Of a stretch of 34,645 nucleotides of DNA, positions 9,706 through 22,299 are shown piece by piece (position 1 is the first letter of the stretch; each line of letters opens with the position of its first letter). The notes under the pieces are model-generated. The model saw nothing but the letters and a program-made list of their open reading frames with translations, was not told where the DNA came from and ran no database searches. The position numbers were made by a program, and so were the translations under genes. Origin of the DNA: Tannerella sp. (lineage in GTDB: Bacteria > Bacteroidota > Bacteroidia > Bacteroidales > Tannerellaceae); contig JAIRJR010000341.1 in NCBI GenBank assembly GCA_031260575.1, positions 1 through 34,645 on the forward strand, written 5' to 3'.

Positions 9706-11504
9706 AAACATTTGAAGAATTGGGAATTGCTTCTTCGATATTGAAAGCAATTCTGGAGCTGGGCTATGAATCGCCCATGCCGGTACAGGAGGAAGTGATT
9801 CCTATGCTACTGGGAGATAATAACGATGTAATTGCCCTGGCAAAGACGGGAACCGGAAAAACGGCGGCTTATGGCTTACCCGTCTTGCAAAAGATTGATT
9901 TAGAACAACATTTGCCTCAAGCGTTGATTCTATGCCCCACACGCGAACTTTGCTTGCAAATTGCCGGCGATCTGAACGACTATTCCAAGTATATCGATGG
10001 ATTGAAGGTATTACCCGTATATGGCGGCTCAAGCATTGAAAGCCAGATTAAAACGTTGAAGAAGGGGGTGCATGTCGTGGTAGCCACTCCCGGACGGTTG
10101 CTCGACCTGATGAATCGCAAAACCGTCAACTTAGAACAGGTCAGGAATGTAGTCTTGGACGAAGCCGATGAGATGCTCGATATGGGTTTTACCGACAGTA
10201 TCAATGCTGTTTTGGCAGAAGTGCCTCCGTCGCGAAATATGTTGCTGTTCTCGGCAACCATGCCGAAGGAGATTGAGCGGATTACGAAGCAATACATGCA
10301 CCATCCGAAAGAAATTGTCATCGGACGAAAAAACGAAGGAGCGGAGAATATCCGCCATATTTATTATTTGGTACAAGCAAGCGACAAGTACCTTGCATTG
10401 AAACGAATCGTGGATTATTATCCGAGTATATACGGGATTATCTTCTGCCGTACCCGGAAAGAAACACAAGAGATCGCCGACAAACTGATTCAGGACGGAT
10501 ACAATGCCGACTCCTTACACGGAGAATTAAGCCAGGCGCAACGCGATGCCGTGATGCAAAAGTTCAGGATCAAGAACCTGCAATTGCTGATTGCAACCGA
10601 TGTTGCAGCACGGGGTTTGGATGTCGACGACCTGACACATATCATTCATTACGGCTTGCCCGATGAAATTGAATTGTATACCCACCGGAGCGGACGTACA
10701 GGCCGCGTAGGGAAAACAGGTATTTCGATCGCGATCTGTCATGTCAAAGAAAAACGTAAAATACGGGAAATCAGCTCCTTTATCAACAAAACATTCGAAA
10801 AGGGACAATTCCCTTCTGGTCATGCCATTTGCGAAAAACAACTGTTCAGCCTGATCGACCGGTTGGAAAAGGTCAAAGTGAACGAAGACGAAATCGCCAC
10901 ATTGATGCCTCCTGTTTTTCGGAAATTAGAATGGTTGGAGAAGGAAGATATCATCAAACGACTGATTTCGTTGGAGTTTAACCGTATGCTGGATTACTAC
11001 CGCGATGCCGACGAGATTGCAATCGTCGATGACTCGCCAAGCCGGCGCGAAAACACTGCGAAACAAGGCAAGCGCAACATATCGCATCAAGCGGAAAAAG
11101 GCTATGAACGGCTCTTTATCAATTTCGGTAAGGCTGATGGCATGTCGCCCGGGCAACTGATTGAGTTGATCAATCTTTGTGTGCCTGGAAAGGTACAAAT
11201 CGGCAGGATAGACTTGCGCGATGCCTTTTCATTTTTCGAAGTAGACGACAAAGAAGCCCGGCGCGTCATCCAACAAATGAACAGTTACGAAATTGAAGGT
11301 CGTGTCATTTCGGTTGAACCTGCACAAGGACAGGCACACGGACTACAAAAGCGCGCGAACAAGGCAGATCGACCGGCTGCTTTCCACCGCTCAGCAGAAT
11401 CTGCAAAATCACAGGATACGCGTGCACGCAAAAATACAAACAGCGACAAACCCTGGCGGCAAAATTCCTTCGGACGCTTCAAGCGTAAGAATGGGAAGCG
11501 ATAA
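9702..11504 (+). CDS. DEAD-box ATP-dependent RNA helicase with DbpA-type RNA-binding C-terminus
   Basis: AKTGTGKT, PTREL, DEAD (VLDEADEML), SAT and HRSGRTGR motifs, plus a DbpA-like C-terminal domain (YERLFINFGKADGMSPGQLIELI...GRIDLRDAFSFFEVD). Basic low-complexity tail. TTG start overlaps the upstream stop. Confidence 0.93.
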   Translation: MKTFEELGIASSILKAILELGYESPMPVQEEVIPMLLGDNNDVIALAKTGTGKTAAYGLPVLQKIDLEQHLPQALILCPTRELCLQIAGDLNDYSKYIDGLKVLPVYGGSSIESQIKTLKKGVHVVVATPGRLLDLMNRKTVNLEQVRNVVLDEADEMLDMGFTDSINAVLAEVPPSRNMLLFSATMPKEIERITKQYMHHPKEIVIGRKNEGAENIRHIYYLVQASDKYLALKRIVDYYPSIYGIIFCRTRKETQEIADKLIQDGYNADSLHGELSQAQRDAVMQKFRIKNLQLLIATDVAARGLDVDDLTHIIHYGLPDEIELYTHRSGRTGRVGKTGISIAICHVKEKRKIREISSFINKTFEKGQFPSGHAICEKQLFSLIDRLEKVKVNEDEIATLMPPVFRKLEWLEKEDIIKRLISLEFNRMLDYYRDADEIAIVDDSPSRRENTAKQGKRNISHQAEKGYERLFINFGKADGMSPGQLIELINLCVPGKVQIGRIDLRDAFSFFEVDDKEARRVIQQMNSYEIEGRVISVEPAQGQAHGLQKRANKADRPAAFHRSAESAKSQDTRARKNTNSDKPWRQNSFGRFKRKNGKR

Positions 11505-11540
11505 AGAGCAAATGGCATGGGCAATAAATAAATGGTTTTT

Positions 11541-11570
11541 TTGTATTGCTTTCGATTTTCGCTATCTTTG
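11541..11570 (+). promoter_or_regulatory. Putative Bacteroidota promoter (-33 TTG, -7 TATCTTTG) for metG
   Basis: TTTTTTTTG ending 11543, and TATCTTTGC at 11563-11571; spacing 19 nt; metG ATG at 11595. Confidence 0.55.
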
Positions 11571-11594
11571 CAGTCTTGATTCAGATTTCATAAT

Positions 11595-13637
11595 ATGAAA
11601 ATAAAACAATTTAAGCGGACACTGATAACCACCGCATTGCCTTATGCCAACGGGCCGGTTCATATCGGACATTTGGCGGGTGTATATATTCCTGCAGATA
11701 TTTATGCGCGCTACCTCCGGTTGAAAGGCGAAGATGTGTTACTGATCGGAGGCTCCGACGAACATGGAGTGCCGATAACATTGAGGGCCAAACAGGAAGG
11801 CGTGACGCCGCAGGCTATTGTTGACCGCTTCCATCATATAATCAAAAAATCGTTCGAAGACTTCGGTATTTCGTTCGACATCTATTCGCGAACCACCACC
11901 GCGACGCACTACCGGGTTGCTTCCGAAATCTTCAGGACATTATACGACAACGGCACTTTTATCGAAAAAACCAACGAGCAGTATTACGATGAAGAAGCGC
12001 GCCAGTTTTTGGCCGACCGTTATATCGTAGGTACTTGTCCGCATTGCCAAAACGAAAAAGCCTACGGCGACCAGTGCGAGTCGTGCGGAACATCCTTAAG
12101 CCCGACCGACCTGATCGCCCCAAAATCTGTGATCAGTGGTAGCATCCCCGTCATGCGCGAAACGAAACACTGGTATCTGCCGTTAGACCGCTTCGAGCCT
12201 TTCCTGCGCGAGTGGATCCTGAAAGGCCATACCGAATGGAAACCCAATGTGTACGGTCAGTGCAAAAGTTGGTTGGATATGGGATTGCAACCCCGCGCCG
12301 TGAGCCGCGATTTGGACTGGGGCATTCCCGTGCCGATTGATGGAGCCGATGGCAAAGTCCTCTATGTCTGGTTTGATGCACCGATAGGTTATATATCCAA
12401 TACGAAAGAATTATTACCCGACAGCTGGGAAACATGGTGGAAAGACCCTGAAACAAAGATATTGCATTTTATCGGGAAAGACAATATCGTATTCCATTGC
12501 ATCGTCTTTCCGGTCGTACTGAAAGCCGAAGGGACCTACAACCTTCCCGAAAATGTGCCTGCCAATGAATTTCTGAACTTAGAAGGCGATAAGATTTCCA
12601 CATCGCGCAACTGGGCTGTATGGCTTCATGAATACCTCGAAGAATTTCCGGGGAAACAAGACGTCCTGCGTTATGCCTTGACTGCAAATGCACCGGAAAC
12701 AAAGGATAACGACTTTACATGGAAAGATTTCCAGGCGCGAAATAACAACGAGTTGGTTGCAATTTTGGGCAACTTTGTCAACCGTGCATTCGTCCTGACC
12801 CATAAATACGCAGGAAACAAAGTCCCTGCATGCGGTCAATTGACGGATTACGACAGCCAAACCCTTCAGGATGTTAAAAACGTAAAAGCAAATTTGGAAC
12901 ACCTCTTGGATACGTATCATTTTCGTGAAGCCCAAAAGGAAGCCATGAATCTGGCGCGTATCGGAAATAAGTACCTTGCTGACACAGAACCCTGGAAAGT
13001 GGCAAATACGGATTTGGAGCGTGTCTATACCATATTATATATAGCGCTTCAGATTACAGCCAACCTGTCGATTGCTTTCCGGCCATTTTTGCCTTTAAGC
13101 ATGAAGAAGTTAAACACCATGCTCAATATTAATGATTTGGAATGGACCCGCTTAGGTGATGCCGGTTTAATGGTTGCAGGGCATGCTTTAGGTACATCTG
13201 AATTGCTTTTTGAAAAAATCGACGACGAAACCATCGAAAAACAAATACAGAAACTAATGGACACCAAAAAAGAGAACGAAGAATCCGGCTATCAAGCCAA
13301 ACCGGTACGCGAAACCATAACATACGATGATTTCGCCAAATTAGATATTCGCACAGGAGTCGTTACTGCGTGTACGAAAGTCCCCAAAGCCGATAAACTG
13401 TTACAACTGACTATTGATGACAGTCTTGGCGGACGCACCATCGTATCCGGCATTGCCCAACATTATGCTCCTGAAGAATTGGTCGGTAAACAAATCTGCT
13501 TTATTGCAAATCTGGCACCCCGCCAACTGCGGGGCATCACTTCGGAAGGCATGATCCTGTCAGCCGAAGATGCCGGCGGTCAATTGGTCGTAGTCGTTCC
13601 GGAACAAACCGTCAAACCCGGTAGCGAAGTGAAATGA
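11595..13637 (+). CDS. metG: Methionyl-tRNA synthetase with C-terminal tRNA-binding domain
   Basis: HIGH-like motif ([13 protein letters not shown]), zinc-knuckle region ([21 protein letters not shown]), KISTSR (KMSKS equivalent), C-terminal EMAP/Trbp111-like domain ([23 protein letters not shown]). Confidence 0.97.
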   Translation: MKIKQFKRTLITTALPYANGPVHIGHLAGVYIPADIYARYLRLKGEDVLLIGGSDEHGVPITLRAKQEGVTPQAIVDRFHHIIKKSFEDFGISFDIYSRTTTATHYRVASEIFRTLYDNGTFIEKTNEQYYDEEARQFLADRYIVGTCPHCQNEKAYGDQCESCGTSLSPTDLIAPKSVISGSIPVMRETKHWYLPLDRFEPFLREWILKGHTEWKPNVYGQCKSWLDMGLQPRAVSRDLDWGIPVPIDGADGKVLYVWFDAPIGYISNTKELLPDSWETWWKDPETKILHFIGKDNIVFHCIVFPVVLKAEGTYNLPENVPANEFLNLEGDKISTSRNWAVWLHEYLEEFPGKQDVLRYALTANAPETKDNDFTWKDFQARNNNELVAILGNFVNRAFVLTHKYAGNKVPACGQLTDYDSQTLQDVKNVKANLEHLLDTYHFREAQKEAMNLARIGNKYLADTEPWKVANTDLERVYTILYIALQITANLSIAFRPFLPLSMKKLNTMLNINDLEWTRLGDAGLMVAGHALGTSELLFEKIDDETIEKQIQKLMDTKKENEESGYQAKPVRETITYDDFAKLDIRTGVVTACTKVPKADKLLQLTIDDSLGGRTIVSGIAQHYAPEELVGKQICFIANLAPRQLRGITSEGMILSAEDAGGQLVVVVPEQTVKPGSEVK

Positions 13638-14770
13638 ATATTCAAATGGTCGACCTGCATGGTCAATATCAACGGTTGGAAAACGAAATTGATGCCGCCA
13701 TAAAGGAAGTTATCAACAGTACTTCATTTATCAACGGCCCGCAAGTCAATACATTTTGCTCCCGCCTTGCAGCGTATTTGAATATCCCACATGTTATCCC
13801 ATGTGGAAACGGCACCGATGCAATCCGCTTGGCTTTGCAGGCGCTTCAAGTGAAGCCCGGCAACGAGATTATTCTCCCCGCATTTATGTATATCGCTGCG
13901 GCTGAAATGGTTGCCGCAATGAGTTTAATCCCCGTCTTAGTCGATGTCGACCCCGAAACTTTCAATATCAACACCGATCTGCTCGAGAAAGCCATAACAC
14001 GACAAACCAAAGCGATAATTGTTGTGCATCTTTTCGGACAAACCTGCAACATGGAAGCAGTAATGAAGATTGCAGAAAAATATAAACTCAGTATTATCGA
14101 AGACAATGCACAATCGTTGGGCGCAGACTATACCTTTTCCGATGGTTCGACAAAGAAGGCAGGAACCATCGGGCTAATTGGAACCACATCGTTTTTCCCC
14201 ACCAAGCCACTTGGTTGTTATGGCGATGGGGGAGCGCTTATGACCTCGAACAGTGAATTAGCCGGGCGCATCCGGTTGTTGGCCAATCACGGACAATCGA
14301 AAAAATACCACCATCAGGTAGTCGGTTGCAATTCGCGCTTAGATACGATTCAAGCCGCCATTTTGAATGTCAAACTCAACTATATGGACGAATTTACACG
14401 TGCAAGACAAAAAGTCGCCCAATATTACGACCAAATCTTGAGACCTTTAAGTAAAATTCAAATTCCGATAAAATCAGCATTCTCCACGCATATCTATCAC
14501 CAATATACCCTCTGTGTCAAAAATGATCTGCGCAATTCGCTACAAGCTTACCTTAAAGAAAAAGGGATCCCTTCGACCGTTTATTATCCCCTTGCAGTGC
14601 ATGAACAGGAAGGGTATAAATGGGTGGCGCGTCTTTCGGGGAGCGTAAGTATTTCAAGCCGACTTTGCAAAGAAGTACTCTCTCTTCCGGTTCATTCCGG
14701 GATGACCGACGAAATGATAAGGTTTGTTACAGAAAACATTGTCCAATTCTTTCGAAATAATCAGGAATGA
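13634..14770 (+). CDS. DegT/DnrJ/EryC1/StrS family PLP-dependent sugar aminotransferase, WbpE/WlbC-like
   Basis: Motifs [49 protein letters not shown] and [12 protein letters not shown] closely resemble WbpE-type UDP-3-keto sugar aminotransferases. Confidence 0.88.
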   Translation: MNIQMVDLHGQYQRLENEIDAAIKEVINSTSFINGPQVNTFCSRLAAYLNIPHVIPCGNGTDAIRLALQALQVKPGNEIILPAFMYIAAAEMVAAMSLIPVLVDVDPETFNINTDLLEKAITRQTKAIIVVHLFGQTCNMEAVMKIAEKYKLSIIEDNAQSLGADYTFSDGSTKKAGTIGLIGTTSFFPTKPLGCYGDGGALMTSNSELAGRIRLLANHGQSKKYHHQVVGCNSRLDTIQAAILNVKLNYMDEFTRARQKVAQYYDQILRPLSKIQIPIKSAFSTHIYHQYTLCVKNDLRNSLQAYLKEKGIPSTVYYPLAVHEQEGYKWVARLSGSVSISSRLCKEVLSLPVHSGMTDEMIRFVTENIVQFFRNNQE

Positions 14771-15792
14771 ATAATCAGAACATCCGTTTCGCTGTCGTCG
14801 GCTGCGGCCATATCGGTAAGCGCCACATTGAGATGATTGTACGCGAGCAGGGCGCCGAGTTAGCCGCTTTATGTGACGTTTTACCAAAAGCAACGTTGTC
14901 GCTTGAAGCCTGCGATGCGCCTTTTTTTCACAATATCAACGATTTACTCCAAAGCGACATCCCTTTCGATGTGGTAAACATTTGTACTCCCAATGGATTA
15001 CATGCCGGAATGTCGATTCGCGCAATCGAATCGGGACATCATGTTGTCATCGAAAAACCCATGTCGCTAACCGTAGCCGATGCCGAGAAAATCATCCATG
15101 CCTCCATCAAACATCGCAAACAAGTCTTTTGTGTGATGCAAAACCGTTATTCCCCTCCTTCGGTTTGGATCAAGGAAATGGTTGATTCCGGCAGATTGGG
15201 GAAAATATATTTGGTGCAATTGAGTTGCTACTGGAATCGCGACGAACGATATTATCAACCGGATTCGTGGCACGGAAAGGCAGAATCCGACGGAGGAACA
15301 TTGTTTACCCAGTTTTCGCATTTTATTGATCTCCTGTATTGGGTCTTCGGCGATATCTGCGATATCCAAGCCCGTTTTGCCGATTTCAACCATGCCGGAC
15401 TGACTGATTTTGAAGATTCGGGCATGGTGAATTTCAAATTTGTGAACGGTGGGATGGGTAGTTTGTGCTATTCTACTTCGGTATGGGACAGAAACCTGGA
15501 AAGCAGCATGCTCGTTGTTGCCGAAAATGGAAGCGTAAAAATCGGCGGACAGTATATGAACGAAGTATTAGCGTGTCATGTAAAGAATTACGAGATGCCG
15601 GAATTAGCGCCAACCCAACCCGGTAACGACTACGGCGCCTATAAAGGCTCAGCCCAAAACCACCATTATGTAATCCGCAACGTTGTCGATGTACTCCAAA
15701 CAAACTCTTCCGGGCAAATCACCACTAATGTGATGGAAGGCATGAAAGTTGTTGATATCATCCAACGCATCTATGCCCTAAAAAGAAATTAG
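14767..15792 (+). CDS. Gfo/Idh/MocA family oxidoreductase, WlbA/WbpB-like
   Basis: N-terminal Rossmann motif (FAVVGCGHIGKRHIE), EKPMSLTVADAE, QNRYSPP and an H-x3-D motif (HFIDLLYWVFG). Confidence 0.88.
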   Translation: MNNQNIRFAVVGCGHIGKRHIEMIVREQGAELAALCDVLPKATLSLEACDAPFFHNINDLLQSDIPFDVVNICTPNGLHAGMSIRAIESGHHVVIEKPMSLTVADAEKIIHASIKHRKQVFCVMQNRYSPPSVWIKEMVDSGRLGKIYLVQLSCYWNRDERYYQPDSWHGKAESDGGTLFTQFSHFIDLLYWVFGDICDIQARFADFNHAGLTDFEDSGMVNFKFVNGGMGSLCYSTSVWDRNLESSMLVVAENGSVKIGGQYMNEVLACHVKNYEMPELAPTQPGNDYGAYKGSAQNHHYVIRNVVDVLQTNSSGQITTNVMEGMKVVDIIQRIYALKRN

Positions 15793-15843
15793 TCTCCGCA
15801 ATTTTTGAGTGGAATTGTTAATTTTTATAAAATATTCGACTTT

Positions 15844-15876
15844 TTGTGCAGCATTATAAAAAAAACATTACTTTTG
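15844..15876 (+). promoter_or_regulatory. Putative Bacteroidota promoter for the ATP synthase operon
   Basis: TTTTTGTG around 15841-15848 and TACTTTTG at 15869-15876 (TAnnTTTG consensus). Spacing of 22 nt is slightly long. Confidence 0.4.
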
Positions 15877-15909
15877 TCCGGCATTTTGAAAATGCGATGC
15901 ATCTTTTAA

Positions 15910-17460
<1,551 letters not shown>

Positions 17461-17491
17461 GCGTAATTCGCTTGAAGTACAATAATATCAG

Positions 17492-17725
17492 ATGAACTTA
17501 GAAATCATTTCCCCCGAAAAAACAGTTTATTCCGGCGTATCCGAATCGGTTATGCTGCCCGGAATAAATGGATTATTTACGATTCTGGATCGTCATGCGC
17601 CGATAATCTCCGTATTAACAAAAGGTGTCGTGACGTATAGTGTGAATGGCGAAAAAGCAGAAGTGATGATTAGCGGAGGATTTGTTGAAGCTATCCAAAA
17701 TAATGTATCTGTTTGTATTGAATAA
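17492..17725 (+). CDS. atpC: F-type ATP synthase subunit epsilon (short form)
   Basis: 77-aa protein with the epsilon N-terminal beta-sandwich pattern (MNLEIISPEKTVYSGVSESVMLPGINGLFTILDRHAPIIS), located directly after atpD. Confidence 0.92.
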   Translation: MNLEIISPEKTVYSGVSESVMLPGINGLFTILDRHAPIISVLTKGVVTYSVNGEKAEVMISGGFVEAIQNNVSVCIE

Positions 17726-17729
17726 TTAT

Positions 17730-18155
17730 ATGTTGTCGACCAAAAACAGTTATCTCTTTTTTTTAGTTGTGTTGTGTTCAGCACTCACTATCTTGTCGAT
17801 CACTTATGGAGATATGATTTTCGATGAATTACTTCCGATAAAAGGTATTGTGGCGGCAATCGGCATGTTTACCATTCTCGAAATGCTTTCGGTATGGTTT
17901 CTCGAAAGTAGAAGCAGGAAACAGAATCCGCGACAATCGGTCAACATTTTGCTTGGATTGAAAGTGGGCAAAATGCTTTTGGCATTACTTTTCATACTGA
18001 TCTATGCATTAGCCGGTCAAGTGGAAATCAGACGATTTACGGTTGCTTTTCTCGTTCTTTATTTAATCTATTTATTTTCCAATACAACATATTTATCACT
18101 GAGAGAAAAAGGGTTAAAGTCTGCAAGTAAAACCAAACAAGTAACAATAGAATGA
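17730..18155 (+). CDS. Small multi-span membrane protein inside the atp operon (position of an AtpI/I-like subunit)
   Basis: About 141-aa hydrophobic protein from the ATG at 17730; overlaps atpB by 4 bp. The upstream TTG start at 17682 would overlap atpC and is less likely. Confidence 0.65.
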   Translation: MLSTKNSYLFFLVVLCSALTILSITYGDMIFDELLPIKGIVAAIGMFTILEMLSVWFLESRSRKQNPRQSVNILLGLKVGKMLLALLFILIYALAGQVEIRRFTVAFLVLYLIYLFSNTTYLSLREKGLKSASKTKQVTIE

Positions 18156-19303
18156 ATGCTGTATTAAGATATACCATCTTCGTGCTTTTCTTTTTCGCCG
18201 GGAGACTCATCTTCCCTGCGGAATGTATTTCGATGCATGCTCAAAATCAACAAACAATAACTCTCACCCCTGATCATACATCATTATCCCATGTTGCAGA
18301 GGATCCAAAAGCGGATTTTGACGTCACCGAGCTTATATTAGAGCATTTGTCGGATACTTACGAATGGCATATTGTCACCATTGGACATACTCATGTTTCC
18401 ATACCGTTGCCTGTCATCGTAAGAAAAAGCACCGGTCAATGGCTTCTCTTTTCTTCAGCCCGCTTTGAACATGGACACGCAGAATATCAAGGTTTTTATA
18501 TCTCTGAGCATGGGGATTTCAAGGGTAAAATTGTTGAAAAGAATTCCTCCGGCGCTGAAGTTCGCCCATGGGATTTGTCTCTGACCAAAAATGCCTTATC
18601 CTTACTGATAAGCAGCATACTACTGATATTTATGATCCTATCGTGCGCAAGTTGGTACAAGAAACGGCAAGACAAGCCGGATGAGATCTCTCCGAAGGGA
18701 TTTGTCGCATTAATTGAAATGGTCATAACAAGTATCATCGATAGTGTCATTAAACCATGTGTCGGTAAAAACTATAAACGGTATGTGCCGTATCTTCTGA
18801 CCGTTTTCTTTTTTATCTTTTTAAACAACTTGTTAGGTTTAATTCCCCTTTTCCCCGGAGGAGCCAATGTCACGGGCAATATTGCAGTGACTTGTATATT
18901 AGCCATTTTCTCTTTCGTAATCGTGAATATCTTTGGCACCAAAGAATATTGGAGAGAAATATTCTGGCCTGAAGTGCCTTTATGGCTGAAAGCGCCCATA
19001 CCGATTATGCCGGCAATCGAGTTGGTCGGTATTTTTACAAAACCATTTGCATTGATGATTCGTCTATTTGCGAACATTTTAGCCGGCCATTCCATTGTCT
19101 TGGGGTTGACCTGTATGATATTCCTAACCGTAAGCTTAGGAACAGCATTAAATGCAGGAATGAGTTTCTTGGCTGTGGTCATGGCTATTTTCATCAGTTT
19201 TATTGAATTATTGGTAGCCTTTATTCAAGCGTATGTTTTTACGTTGCTTTCAGCCGTCTTTATCGGTTTATCGCAGATAGAACCACATCATGCGAAACAT
19301 TAA
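18152..19303 (+). CDS. atpB: F-type ATP synthase subunit a (long N-terminal extension)
   Basis: Subunit a motifs (PYLLTVFFFIFLNNLLGLIPLFPGGANVTGNIAVT, KPFALMIRLFANILAGHSIVLGL, FIQAYVFTLLSAVFIGL). Confidence 0.95.
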   Translation: MNAVLRYTIFVLFFFAGRLIFPAECISMHAQNQQTITLTPDHTSLSHVAEDPKADFDVTELILEHLSDTYEWHIVTIGHTHVSIPLPVIVRKSTGQWLLFSSARFEHGHAEYQGFYISEHGDFKGKIVEKNSSGAEVRPWDLSLTKNALSLLISSILLIFMILSCASWYKKRQDKPDEISPKGFVALIEMVITSIIDSVIKPCVGKNYKRYVPYLLTVFFFIFLNNLLGLIPLFPGGANVTGNIAVTCILAIFSFVIVNIFGTKEYWREIFWPEVPLWLKAPIPIMPAIELVGIFTKPFALMIRLFANILAGHSIVLGLTCMIFLTVSLGTALNAGMSFLAVVMAIFISFIELLVAFIQAYVFTLLSAVFIGLSQIEPHHAKH

Positions 19304-19355
19304 AAAATATAAAAATAAAGATTCAAAACTATTAAATAAAAATTTAAAAAATTAA

Positions 19356-19616
<261 letters not shown>

Positions 19617-19626
19617 ACGACAAGTT

Positions 19627-20118
19627 ATGTTGTTAACACCCGATCCCGGCCTTATTTTTTGGATGCTGATCTCTTTCGGAGTCGTATTCTTTGTTCTTGC
19701 CAAATTCGGTTTCCCTATCATCGTGAAAATGGTGGATGAACGAAAAGTCTTTATCGACAATTCGTTGGAATCTGCCAAAGCCGCTAATATACGTCTGGCG
19801 GGGATTCAGGAAGAAGGCGCACGGATATTAAAACAAACGCACGACGAAGAACTTCGTATACTGAAAGAGGTTCAGGAGACAAAAAGTAGAATTATCGGAG
19901 AAGCAAAAGAACAAGCAGCTGTTGAAGCCAAGAAAATGATTGCAGAGGCAAAATTGGCAATTCAAAAAGAAAAGGAATTGGCAATTCGCGATATACGCAA
20001 TCAAATTGCCAACTTATCAATTGATATTGCCGAAAAAGTACTGCGCAAGAGCTTGGATAATCCTCAGGCCCAACGTGAATTGGTACAAAGATTGATCGAA
20101 GAAGCGCAAATGAATTAA
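19627..20118 (+). CDS. atpF: F-type ATP synthase subunit b
   Basis: Single N-terminal membrane helix (PDPGLIFWMLISFGVVFFVLAKFGFP) followed by a charged coiled coil; operon position. Confidence 0.95.
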   Translation: MLLTPDPGLIFWMLISFGVVFFVLAKFGFPIIVKMVDERKVFIDNSLESAKAANIRLAGIQEEGARILKQTHDEELRILKEVQETKSRIIGEAKEQAAVEAKKMIAEAKLAIQKEKELAIRDIRNQIANLSIDIAEKVLRKSLDNPQAQRELVQRLIEEAQMN

Positions 20119-20122
20119 TCGA

Positions 20123-20659
20123 ATGGATGCAGGAATTATTTCGCACCGGTACGCAAAGGCTATTTATCAATTTGCTGCTGAACGTAAGGAAGAGAGTCTG
20201 TTGCGGGAAGAACTGAAATTCTTATCGGAACAGTTTCTCTCTTGTCCATCGTTGCAAAAAGCCTTGGACGATCCGACCATCCCGATGACTGTGAAAATCG
20301 ATCTATTGACTACAGCCGCAGGAAGAGAAATCAGTGAAACTTGCAAAAAGGTTCTTCACCTGATCGTTAAAAACAAACGGGTGCATTACCTACAATCTGT
20401 TGCATTGAGGTACGACAAAGTCTACAGGAAAGCCAAGGATTTGGTAATCATGAAATTGGTAACTACTGAGCCGGCAAGTAGTGAGATGAAAAATAAACTT
20501 GTGGATTTAGTCAAGAAAAAAAACGAACAAGTCGAGTTTAATGCGAAAACCGATGCTGATATTATCGGCGGATTTATTCTTGAAATAGATGACCTTCGGT
20601 TGGATGCCTGCGTAAAAAATTTATTAAATCAACTGCGGCTTGAATTAATTCATCCTTAA
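20123..20659 (+). CDS. atpH: F-type ATP synthase subunit delta
   Basis: N-terminal ISHRYAKAIYQFAAE motif and C-terminal IIGGFILEIDDLRLDACVKNLLNQLR motif; operon position. Confidence 0.95.
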   Translation: MDAGIISHRYAKAIYQFAAERKEESLLREELKFLSEQFLSCPSLQKALDDPTIPMTVKIDLLTTAAGREISETCKKVLHLIVKNKRVHYLQSVALRYDKVYRKAKDLVIMKLVTTEPASSEMKNKLVDLVKKKNEQVEFNAKTDADIIGGFILEIDDLRLDACVKNLLNQLRLELIHP

Positions 20660-20675
20660 AAAATAATAAAAATTT

Positions 20676-22262
20676 ATGTCTGATATAAAAGCAAGTGAGA
20701 TTTCACAAATATTGAAAATGCAATTGGAAGGCATTGATTCCCATGTGAAATTCGAAGAAGTAGGTACGGTGCTTCAGGTAAGCGACGGCGTAGCCCGTAT
20801 CTTCGGCCTGAACAACGCCGAATCCGGCGAACTTCTTCAATTTGACAATGGAGAAATGGCTGTTGTAATGAACCTTGAAGAAGACAATGTTGGCGCCGTT
20901 TTACTGGGGCATACCGATTTTGTCAAAGAAGGCGATACCGTCAAACGAACCCGACGGATTGCTTCAATCCCCACCGGCGAAGGCCTCTTGGGACGTGTAG
21001 TCAATCCACTCGGACAACCCATTGACGGAAAAGGCCCTATCTTTGGCGATTTATTGGAAATGCCTTTGGAACGTAAAGCGCCCGGAGTCATATTCCGCCA
21101 ACCGGTTAATGAGCCTTTACAGACCGGAATTATCGCTATTGATGCGATGATCCCTATCGGGCGCGGTCAACGGGAATTGATTATCGGCGACCGTCAAACA
21201 GGCAAAACAGCAATCGGCATTGATACGATCATCAACCAACGAAAAAATTTCTTAGCAGGCAAACCTGTCTATTGTATTTATGTCGCAATCGGACAAAAAG
21301 GTTCGACGGTTGCCAATATCGTGAATACTTTAAAAGAAAAAGGAGCGCTCGAATATACCATTATCATTTCCGCTTCGGCATCCGACCCTGCGGCATTGCG
21401 TTTCTATGCTCCCTATGCAGGGGCGGCAATCGGAGAATTCTTCCGTGATACGGGACGGGCTGCCTTGGTTATCTACGACGACCTTTCCAAACAAGCCGTC
21501 TCTTACCGCGAGGTATCGCTTATTCTTCGCCGCCCATCAGGACGCGAAGCCTATCCCGGAGATATTTTCTATCTGCACTCGCGCTTATTGGAGCGGGCTG
21601 CCAAAATCATCAATAACGATGAAGTAGCTGCACAAATGAATGATGTCCCCGAAAATCTGAAGCCATTTCTCAAAGGTGGAGGCTCATTGACTGCTTTACC
21701 CATTATTGAGACTCAAGCCGGCGACGTTTCGGCATATATCCCGACGAACGTTATTTCGATTACCGACGGACAGATCTTCCTCGAAACCGGTTTGTTTAAT
21801 GCAGGTATACGTCCGGCTATCAATGTCGGTATTTCTGTTTCGCGTGTAGGAGGTAACGCCCAAATTAAAGCCATGAAAAAAATTGCCGGTACACTTAAAA
21901 TCGATCAGGCTCAATACCGCGAATTGGAGGCATTTACTAAATTTGGCAGCGATTTGGATGCCATCACCCGAATGACGTTGGATAAGGGAAGGAAAAATGC
22001 TGCTCTATTGATTCAACCACAGTATAATCCATTGCCCGTCGAGTACGAAATCGCTTTGATTTATGCAGGGACAAAGGGCTTGTTATATGATATTCCGGTT
22101 GAAAAAGTCAATGATTTTGCGAAAGAATATCTGGAACGGTTGGAATTGAAATACAGGAGTCAAGTGCTTGACGTTCTTCAGAAAGGCATACTCAATGAAG
22201 AAGTTGAAAAGTTGCTTACACAAACAGCAACAGATTTGATAGGCGATTTCAAAAAGCAGTGA
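20676..22262 (+). CDS. atpA: F-type ATP synthase subunit alpha
   Basis: [61 protein letters not shown]. Confidence 0.98.
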   Translation: MSDIKASEISQILKMQLEGIDSHVKFEEVGTVLQVSDGVARIFGLNNAESGELLQFDNGEMAVVMNLEEDNVGAVLLGHTDFVKEGDTVKRTRRIASIPTGEGLLGRVVNPLGQPIDGKGPIFGDLLEMPLERKAPGVIFRQPVNEPLQTGIIAIDAMIPIGRGQRELIIGDRQTGKTAIGIDTIINQRKNFLAGKPVYCIYVAIGQKGSTVANIVNTLKEKGALEYTIIISASASDPAALRFYAPYAGAAIGEFFRDTGRAALVIYDDLSKQAVSYREVSLILRRPSGREAYPGDIFYLHSRLLERAAKIINNDEVAAQMNDVPENLKPFLKGGGSLTALPIIETQAGDVSAYIPTNVISITDGQIFLETGLFNAGIRPAINVGISVSRVGGNAQIKAMKKIAGTLKIDQAQYRELEAFTKFGSDLDAITRMTLDKGRKNAALLIQPQYNPLPVEYEIALIYAGTKGLLYDIPVEKVNDFAKEYLERLELKYRSQVLDVLQKGILNEEVEKLLTQTATDLIGDFKKQ

Positions 22263-22299
22263 ATATAAAAGGTTTTAGGTGTAAAGTTAAAGGAAAGAA

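Noticed and set aside
17682-17729. Upstream TTG extension of the small membrane protein in the atp operon
   Set aside because: Would overlap the end of atpC by 44 nt; the ATG at 17730 gives a normal operon spacing.
18772-19194. 140-aa minus-strand ORF
   Set aside because: Antisense to the conserved core of atpB; no independent support.
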